Source: Pterobdella sp. o SKG-2022 | Lineage: Eukaryota > Annelida > Clitellata > Hirudinida > Piscicolidae | Length of the DNA stretch: 64,000 nucleotides | Assembly (NCBI GenBank): GCA_964035795.1 | Contig: OZ038322.1 | Span: forward strand, 1,771,281 to 1,835,280 | Direction: 5' to 3' | In this document: one piece after another, positions 62,200-64,000 of the stretch | Layout: each line of letters opens with the position of its first letter | How positions within the stretch are numbered: the first letter of the stretch is position 1 | Made by a program: the position numbers and the translations under genes | The notes under the pieces: generated by a model | Told to the model about the DNA's origin: nothing | What the model saw: only the letters and a program-made list of their open reading frames with translations | Database searches by the model: none

Positions 62200-62975
62200 T
62201 TCGTATATGTTCAATCACTTCCGAGATTTGACTTTGGAGTTCAATCTTTTAAGGTCTATGACCGCTTGCAAGTTCTTATGTGAAATTGCTACTCCCGTTA
62301 GAAGTTTCCGCCAGTAGCTGAGGGTCGTCTGTTGTCTTCTTTTTGCTTTTGTGCGATCCTCGAGTTTGGCATTCCGACCTAGCACCATTCCTTTTACCAA
62401 TCTGTCGTCGAGTAGGCGCAACACATAAACTATGCGCCTGAAGTGAGCTATTTCTATTTTTTTACGAATTCTCTCTACTCCAAGTTGGCGTCTTACGTCC
62501 CACATGTTCACGTGTTTTCCCTCCATTTCTATTAAAGGTTCCTTGTTGCCAGTGCTCCATATCAATCTGTACCTTCTGTTCATTGCATTCTGCAGTTGTT
62601 TCACTTCTGATTTGTAAAACGATCTCACTTCAGCCTTTTGGCATCTCACCTTCACCGCTTCCTCTCTCTTTTGTTGGTATGTTCTGATCGGTGCTTAGTG
62701 ATAAATGTTGAAAAGTATCTGTGAAGATGCGCAACTTTCACGGAAACCTCTTTGGGGGTAAAAGCTGCTGCTTTTTGAGGTACTGCTTTTCACCTTGTAT
62801 GCAGTAAACTCGTCAAGATCTTTCAGTTTGTCGATGAACGAGTCTGGCATGTTATAGTGTTTTAGCAGCCTCCACAGCATGGGCTTATTGACTCTTGGGT
62901 ATGCTTTCCTAAAGTCCAATAGAGCTATCTTGGTTTCATTCTGGCTCACGTGGTCACCCATACAGTTCTGGAGCT
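62200..62975 (-). mobile_element. Reverse transcriptase fragment of a non-LTR retroelement
   Basis: The minus strand has KIALLDFRKAYPRVNKPMLW and RGFRESCASSQILFNIY, the conserved fingers and palm-entry blocks of non-LTR reverse transcriptases. The catalytic YxDD block is not present. After a frame break, a C-terminal region follows (MNRRYRLIWSTGNKEPL, then RIVYVLRLLDDRL). Two open pieces, 62961-62695 and 62655-62215, are separated by a deletion of the palm. Not active. Confidence 0.75.
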
Positions 62976-63740
62976 TGAGTTGGTCTTAAACGACAAAATA
63001 TGAAAACTTTTTGTGAGAAAATCTTACATTCTTTAACGAAAGGCTCAATGTGTATTATTAAATGAGTAATTTGTGTTTGTTTCTCATAAAATTGCGCCAA
63101 GCTAACCTACTTCAAGTTTAAATTTATTTTGCACGATGTCTTAGTGTTTCAAATCTTTTCGTAGCTAGCATATTGCTGTTTTTGGAATCTTTATCAACAG
63201 CTTGCAATCGGACTTTTTGAGATTGTATATATTCTGTTAGAATGAAACGACTCTCAAATCATGATGTCTGTTTCTTTATAGTAACATAACATACTAGTTG
63301 ACGTACATTTGGCTTCAATTTCGAATAATCCATCTAAAGTTGTCTGTAATTTCCCGAAGCATGTTGAAAGTTAGCGTCGGAAAAACTTTGAAATAAATTT
63401 TTCAATTTTGTGATGTAGTGAATTAGAGAGTTTTAGAATTAGTTAAAAACAATTTTTTTAAATTTATATTTTATTCGTGAAACTGCTAAACGCATTCAAA
63501 AGTACGGGACAGCTAAAAGAAATGCAAAAAAAAAATTTTTTACTTTTAAAACCGATGGAAAATGCCAAAAATTAAAAGAAAAAAAAACTAATACCTAAAG
63601 GACCTTTAAAAAATATTTTGTTGCCTTTCAAATGATTTTCAAAACGTTTCAGAAATACTCAGCAGGATTTGCTTGTAATACAACCATTAAAACAACAAAG
63701 TTTTGCTTTCCAAAAAAAAAATAAATAGCAAATTATTTGC
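62976..63740. other. No gene seen
   Basis: AT-rich gap between the retroelement and the Gln-rich gene end, probably including the latter's 3' untranslated region. Confidence 0.4.
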
Positions 63741-63744
63741 AAAT

Positions 63745-64000
63745 TTAAATTGATTCTTCGTCTTTCATATTTGCTAAAGGAGCATTGTAGAATGGTTGTT
63801 CTGTTTGTTGGGAAGAAGATTGTTCTGTTGGTTGTTGAAGAGGTAACTGTTCTGTTGGTTGTTGAAGAGGTGGTTGTTCTGTTAGTTTTTGGGATGGAGT
63901 TTGCTGGAAAAAAGTTTGTTGGGAGGAGGTTTGTTGAGAGAAGGTTTGTTGGGAAGAGAGTTGTTGTAGAGGGGGTTGGTAGGGAAGTGGTGGATGCGGA
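63745..64000 (-). CDS. C-terminal part of a Gln/Pro-rich protein, truncated by the window edge
   Basis: The minus-strand frame entering from the window edge is open for 84 codons and stops at 63747-63745. It is Gln-rich with Pro and Ser, with a near-repeat PLQQPTEQ (two full copies and variants) and SSQQTFSQQTSSQQ. It ends PFYNAPLANMKDEESI, which is less repetitive and acidic. The start and any domain lie beyond 64000. Low-complexity Gln-rich tails like this occur in many transcription and RNA-binding proteins, so no function is claimed. Confidence 0.55.
   Translation of the reverse strand, partial: PHPPLPYQPPLQQLSSQQTFSQQTSSQQTFFQQTPSQKLTEQPPLQQPTEQLPLQQPTEQSSSQQTEQPFYNAPLANMKDEESI

Overview
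This window comes from an AT-rich (roughly 30% G+C) animal nuclear genome, most likely an invertebrate. The coding sequence is split into many short exons with GT...AG introns, often only 50-100 nt. The families are metazoan: LDL-receptor class A repeats, Ly6/uPAR, TRIM-NHL/Brat, RIOK3, LEM/AT-hook. Non-LTR retrotransposon debris and one tRNA-derived SINE family fill the space between genes. I cannot name the species; the closest clue is a Brat-type NHL domain typical of protostomes. No CRISPR array, operon, rRNA or functional tRNA gene was found. All exon structures below were read by hand from splice sites, reading frame and family similarity.

Layout. 1-6000: retroelement remnants and AT-rich sequence. 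6010-6833 (+): a three-exon Ly6/uPAR-like GPI-anchored protein. 7135-9221 (+): a 14-exon gene joining a LEM-like N-terminus, a string of AT-hook micro-exons and a C-terminal transthyretin/HIU-hydrolase fold. This is the most unusual gene in the window. 11827-17281 (+): a secreted protein with about eleven LDL-A modules and a long Thr tract. 18479-23731 (+): a complete RIOK3 kinase gene in 12 exons. 26709-30779 (-): a RING/B-box/coiled-coil/NHL protein (TRIM-NHL). 37535-42023 (-): a second NHL gene, Brat-like, in which two complete NHL propellers follow each other in one reading frame. 48561-49700 (-): scattered exon-like fragments of an unrecognised gene. 54497-55097 (-) and 58167-58783 (+): a divergent pair of paralogous small secreted proteins, not recognised. 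59000-62975: endonuclease, reverse transcriptase and zinc-finger remnants of non-LTR elements, interrupted by a dispersed repeat that carries an exon-like segment. 63745-64000 (-): the Gln/Pro-rich C-terminus of a gene that continues beyond the window.

How the genes relate. There is no shared pathway across the window. The clearest relationships are tandem or local duplication: the two NHL genes share exon boundaries and a DIF-S-x-ADMFQ linker motif, and the second has duplicated its NHL unit internally. The two small secreted genes share signal peptide, two phase-1 introns and a C-terminal CTVSL motif. The LDL-A gene grew by phase-1 exon duplication and the AT-hook gene by phase-0 micro-exons.
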